49,780 nt of DNA from an uncultured Clostridia bacterium (GTDB taxonomy: Bacteria > Bacillota > Clostridia > Oscillospirales > Acutalibacteraceae), in assembly GCA_944384925.1 (NCBI GenBank), contig CALWVF010000028.1, forward strand, positions 1 through 49,780, in the 5' to 3' direction. Positions 46,854-49,780 of this stretch are shown in pieces. The notes below the pieces were generated by a model, which saw only the letters and a program-made list of their open reading frames with translations, was not told where the DNA came from and did not search any database. Position numbers and translations under genes: made by a program. Numbering within the stretch: the stretch's first letter is position 1; the number at the start of each line of letters is the position of its first letter.

Positions 46854-46930
46854 TGGTCGAGGTGACAGGGCTCGAACCTGCGGCATCTTGGTCCCAAACC
46901 AAGCACTCTACCAAACTGAGCTACACCTCG
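46854..46930 (-). tRNA. tRNA-Pro (anticodon UGG)
   Basis: This is a complete cloverleaf: acceptor CGAGGTG with CACCTCG, D-arm GCTC with a TTTGGTA loop, anticodon stem CTTGG/CCAAG with loop TTTGGGA (anticodon TGG), variable ATGCC, T-arm GCAGG-TTCGAGC-CCTGT, discriminator A and encoded CCA. The UGG anticodon reads proline codons broadly by wobble. Confidence 0.96.
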
Positions 46931-46989
46931 TCAACTATATAATTAGCAGATAGATAATAAATCTTGCTTATTTCTTAAGTGCTTATTAA

Positions 46990-47018
46990 ATTATACAATA
47001 AAGAATTTGTAATGTCAA
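46990..47018 (-). promoter_or_regulatory. promoter of tRNA-Pro
   Basis: Consensus TTGACA (47013-47018), a 17-base spacer and consensus TATAAT (46990-46995) on the minus strand. It is perfect in both hexamers, as expected for a stable RNA gene. Confidence 0.85.
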
Positions 47019-47154
47019 CTATCTTTTATAGTATATCAATGTATTTGTTGTTTATATTTAAATAATCTTCTCTTTTTAAATAAATTTATAATATTTTTCA
47101 CAATATATACTTAACATTATTTTAAGTATATATATAAACTATTAATTTACATTT

Positions 47155-47199
47155 AAAAGGTTATCTACTCAACAACGATATAAGAGCAAATAACCTTTT
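47155..47199 (-). terminator. hairpin after the oppA-like gene
   Basis: AAAAGGTTAT and ATAACCTTTT form a 10-bp stem with a long 25-base loop. A T-run follows on the minus strand. Confidence 0.6.
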
Positions 47200-47202
47200 T
47201 AA

Positions 47203-48813
47203 TTACTTTTTAATTTTCACAGCACGAATAAAGCTAACTAAACTAGACGATTTATAAAACACTATATCTGTAACATTAGGCGCCGAGGCAAAATGTCTTT
47301 TTGAATAATACAAAGGATAAAATGCTGCATTATCATTTAAATATTTTTCCGACTGAACGCAATAATTTAGTCTATCTGCGTTAGACAAATCTTTAATTTT
47401 ATCTACCATATTGTCAAATTCGCTGCTTCTCATATCACAAATATTGTTTTGTGAATTAGTTTTAAAAGTCTCTAATATATCTACAGGATCATTACTATTT
47501 GAATATAAAGGTGCTACTACGATTTGGAAATCCCCAACTTGAATTTTATCGCTTAACTTTCCTGAAGATACAGGCTCTATATTCATATATATTCCCATAA
47601 TATCATTCCAAATTTCAATCATATTATTAGCTATTCCCCGCGATATGTTATCGTTTAAACACGTAATTTTAATGTTAGATAATTTTTTTATGCCTAATTC
47701 TTTCATGCCCTTATTTAACATTGAATCTACAGAATCCATCTGTTTTAAATAAAAATTTGAACCTGCTTGTTCCCTATACGACTTTCCATTTATAACTGCT
47801 GTATATGGTATTATATCGTTTGCAATATTTACTCCATCTGGTATACTAGATAAAATTTTATTTCTGTTAAGACATTGTATAAAAGATTTTCTCATATTAT
47901 GATTTTTAAATAAATCATCAACAAAATTAAAACTTAACCCCCATGTAACATCTTCAAAGGAAGTAATATTATACTTTAGTTTTTGAGCCATATTAAATTG
48001 AGCGTCCGATAGTTCCCCAGCATCTGTTATTCCTTGATTAACTGCATCAACTAAGTTAGTAACATTTTGATTTATAGAAAATGTTACACCTGCCGGTATC
48101 GCTGGATTATCACCACAATAATTATCATTTCTTAACAAATAAAGTGTTTTTCCATGTTCCCAGCCATATCTGTTTCTAATTTTAAATGGACCATTGGAAA
48201 TTATAGTTGTGCTCTCTAGGCCATATTGAGCATTAGTATTTTCGAAGAACTTTTCATTGCATGGCATGGCAGGAAGGCTAGATAATACTCTTGGAAAATC
48301 TTCATACGGATACTCTAAGTCTATAATAAGAGTATAATCATCTACTGCATAAACTCCCAAATCAGATTCAGTTTTTTTCCCTTGAATAATATCTCTAGCG
48401 CCTTTTATGGGATACAATATATCTGCAGATGAAGAATTTGTCGATGGTGAAACCGAACGCCTTAATCCAAACACGAAATCTTTCGAAGTAACAGGAGTAT
48501 TTTCTTTGTCGGACCAAGTAGCATCATGCCTTAAGAAAAACTTAAATGACGTATGCTCATCATTACTTTCCCAATTTAAGGCAACACCAGGCACAACATT
48601 ATCGTTACTGTCTATTCTAGTAAGTCCTTCAAAAATATTTATATCTACTATCTGAGAAGAAACATCCTCTGCTACTTGTGGATCTAACGTTTTTGGATCT
48701 CCAGAAAGGTTATATAAAATAGTTTGATTAAATGGATTATTTTTTTTGCTAGAACATGCAGGCAACAAAACTAATATAAACGAAATTAAACATAAATAGT
48801 AAAAATTTTTCAT
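47203..48813 (-). CDS. peptide ABC transporter substrate-binding lipoprotein (OppA-like)
   Basis: This is an extracytoplasmic peptide receptor, 536 residues (SBP family 5). The N-terminus is a lipoprotein signal with LLPAC (lipobox) followed by SSKKNN. The mature part starts TILYNLSGDPKTLDPQVAED, the usual OppA opening, then GVALNWESNDE and FKFFLRHDATWSD; the C-terminal lobe is complete. The start ATG 48813 is preferred, because AGGATG lies eight bases upstream and overlaps ATG 48822. No permease or ATPase genes are next to it, so it either works with a transporter encoded elsewhere or serves in peptide sensing. Confidence 0.93.
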   Translation of the reverse strand: MKNFYYLCLISFILVLLPACSSKKNNPFNQTILYNLSGDPKTLDPQVAEDVSSQIVDINIFEGLTRIDSNDNVVPGVALNWESNDEHTSFKFFLRHDATWSDKENTPVTSKDFVFGLRRSVSPSTNSSSADILYPIKGARDIIQGKKTESDLGVYAVDDYTLIIDLEYPYEDFPRVLSSLPAMPCNEKFFENTNAQYGLESTTIISNGPFKIRNRYGWEHGKTLYLLRNDNYCGDNPAIPAGVTFSINQNVTNLVDAVNQGITDAGELSDAQFNMAQKLKYNITSFEDVTWGLSFNFVDDLFKNHNMRKSFIQCLNRNKILSSIPDGVNIANDIIPYTAVINGKSYREQAGSNFYLKQMDSVDSMLNKGMKELGIKKLSNIKITCLNDNISRGIANNMIEIWNDIMGIYMNIEPVSSGKLSDKIQVGDFQIVVAPLYSNSNDPVDILETFKTNSQNNICDMRSSEFDNMVDKIKDLSNADRLNYCVQSEKYLNDNAAFYPLYYSKRHFASAPNVTDIVFYKSSSLVSFIRAVKIKK

Positions 48814-48957
48814 TGTTCTCATCCTATTTTTAAATTATATTTACATAAAGTATATGTTACCATTAAAGAGAAATATTTTCAAATACAAAAATTTAATTTT
48901 TCATTGTTAAAAATAAAATTTTATTGTAACATTATATTTGTAAAAACAAAAATCGAT

Positions 48958-49003
48958 AGGAGGGATAATATAAAGAAGATATCTTCTTTATATTACATAT
49001 ATG
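48958..49003 (+). promoter_or_regulatory. Shine-Dalgarno site separated from the nth AUG by a 30-bp perfect palindrome
   Basis: AGGAGGG lies at 48958-48964 and ATG at 49001-49003, a gap of 36 bases, far too long for direct use. A perfect inverted repeat fills 48966-48995 (arms 15+15 in the DNA, AATATAAAGAAGAT core). If folded in RNA, only about six unpaired bases remain between SD and AUG. In-frame TAA at 48971 rules out an earlier start. Confidence 0.65.
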
Positions 49004-49639
49004 AATAATATAGAACTTGGTAAGTATGTAGTTGAAAAGCTAAAGATAGAATATCCCGATGCCGCTTGTTCTTTACAATATAAAAATCCATTACATTTGC
49101 TTATTGCTACACGCCTTGCTGCACAGTGTACTGATGCAAGAGTAAATTTAGTGACTCCAGCTTTATTTAAAAGATTTTCAAATGTTAATGACTTTGCTAC
49201 AGCCGATGTCGAAGAAGTAGAAAAGTATATTCATTCGTGTGGCCTTTATAAAACTAAGGCTAGGGATATTGTAAATATGTGTATAACATTAAGAGATAAA
49301 TTTAACGGCGTTGTTCCTGATACAATTGAAGAGTTAACTACGTTACCCGGCATTGGTAGAAAGACTGCAAATTTGATTATTGGAGATATATTTGGTAAAC
49401 CTTCTGTAGTAGTAGATACTCATTGTATTAGAATAACCAATAGATTAGGATTTCATAATACAAAAGATCCTCTAAAAATAGAAAAAGTTTTAAGAGATTG
49501 TATTGATGAAAAAGAATCTAATAATTTTTGCCATAGATTGGTGTTGCATGGTCGAGCTGTGTGTACTGCGCGTTCACCAAAATGTGAAAATTGCTGTATA
49601 AAATCGCATTGCAGATACTTCAATTCATTAAAAAAGTAG
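49001..49639 (+). CDS. nth: endonuclease III (DNA glycosylase/AP lyase)
   Basis: It removes oxidised pyrimidines and nicks abasic sites in base excision repair. The 212-residue protein has the helix-hairpin-helix LPGIGRKTA at 115-123 with catalytic Lys121, catalytic Asp139 in VDTHC, and a C-terminal [4Fe-4S] loop Cys188-x6-Cys195-x2-Cys198-x5-Cys204. The length is standard. The ATG at 49001 is the only start codon I found in this frame, and its Shine-Dalgarno site lies beyond a large palindrome (see separate entry). It precedes the 5S rRNA with its own promoter. Confidence 0.95.
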   Translation: MNNIELGKYVVEKLKIEYPDAACSLQYKNPLHLLIATRLAAQCTDARVNLVTPALFKRFSNVNDFATADVEEVEKYIHSCGLYKTKARDIVNMCITLRDKFNGVVPDTIEELTTLPGIGRKTANLIIGDIFGKPSVVVDTHCIRITNRLGFHNTKDPLKIEKVLRDCIDEKESNNFCHRLVLHGRAVCTARSPKCENCCIKSHCRYFNSLKK

Positions 49640-49655
49640 AATATCAAAAAAAATA

Positions 49656-49684
49656 TTGACTTTTAAAAAATCATTATATATAAT
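49656..49684 (+). promoter_or_regulatory. promoter of 5S rRNA
   Basis: TTGACT (49656-49661), a 17-base spacer and consensus TATAAT (49679-49684). Initiation at about 49691 would give a very short leader before the 5S start. Confidence 0.75.
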
Positions 49685-49695
49685 AATAGATGTGA

Positions 49696-49780
<85 letters not shown>

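Overview
The window is AT-rich, tightly packed bacterial chromosome from a low-GC Firmicute, most likely a member of the Clostridia. The evidence is gene content and order: an ispH-rpsA fusion behind cmk and plsC, the dgt-dnaG-rpoD block, pyruvate kinase with the extra C-terminal swivelling domain, rubrerythrin, a single-chain pyruvate:ferredoxin oxidoreductase, an ECF riboflavin transporter and VanW/VanY-type wall proteins. Shine-Dalgarno sites are strong (GGAGG or GAGGTGA), and several genes appear to start with TTG (ispH-rpsA, potD, the BaiN-like flavoprotein, yigZ, rrf2, vanW, ribU). Genes are mostly core housekeeping, with a few accessory islands. I cannot name the species.

Layout. 1-1120: a cut-off gene, a SLOG-type protein and a divergent XRE repressor sharing three palindromic operators, then a cluster of terminator hairpins. 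1151-4322: glnS and gltX, translationally coupled. 4487-5296: a VanY-type D,D-carboxypeptidase. 5402-10205: the flavoprotein-cmk-plsC-ispH/rpsA operon (minus strand). 10353-16524: thrS, then the potABCD polyamine importer (minus strand), with clear promoters before potA and thrS. 16576-19343: pyruvate kinase and a divergent VanY paralogue that has lost every catalytic residue. 19458-25862 (plus strand): rpmE, yigZ, dgt, dnaG, rpoD, an Rrf2 regulator and a pyridoxal kinase. 25878-28094 (minus strand): rubrerythrin, rsmI and a TrmN6-like methyltransferase. 28466-30082: VanW protein. 30197-31419: ribU and an apparently orphan Nif11-type RiPP precursor. 31568-39413: secA, a GH25 lysozyme, a small Cys-rich secreted protein, and nifJ. 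39609-45176: CNNM/CorC protein, HdeD-like protein, K+ channel, a second HdeD-like protein fused to a probable permuted papain-like domain but split by an in-frame TAA, and a DAACS symporter. 45258-49780 (right end): prfB without the usual frameshift, tRNA-Pro, an orphan OppA-like lipoprotein, nth with a large palindrome between its SD and AUG, and the start of a 5S rRNA with its own promoter.

How the parts fit: most genes serve translation (three aminoacyl-tRNA synthetases, S1, L31, RF2, RsmI, tRNA-Pro, 5S), replication and transcription initiation (DnaG, RpoD), envelope biology (PlsC, VanY, VanW, GH25, SecA), central energy metabolism (Pyk, PFOR) and nutrient uptake (Pot, RibU, OppA-like, DAACS). 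The observations that most deserve a second look are the Nif11 RiPP precursor, the HdeD-hydrolase split by a stop codon, the dead VanY paralogue and the SD-hairpin-AUG arrangement of nth. No CRISPR array, insertion sequence, transposase or prophage block was seen.
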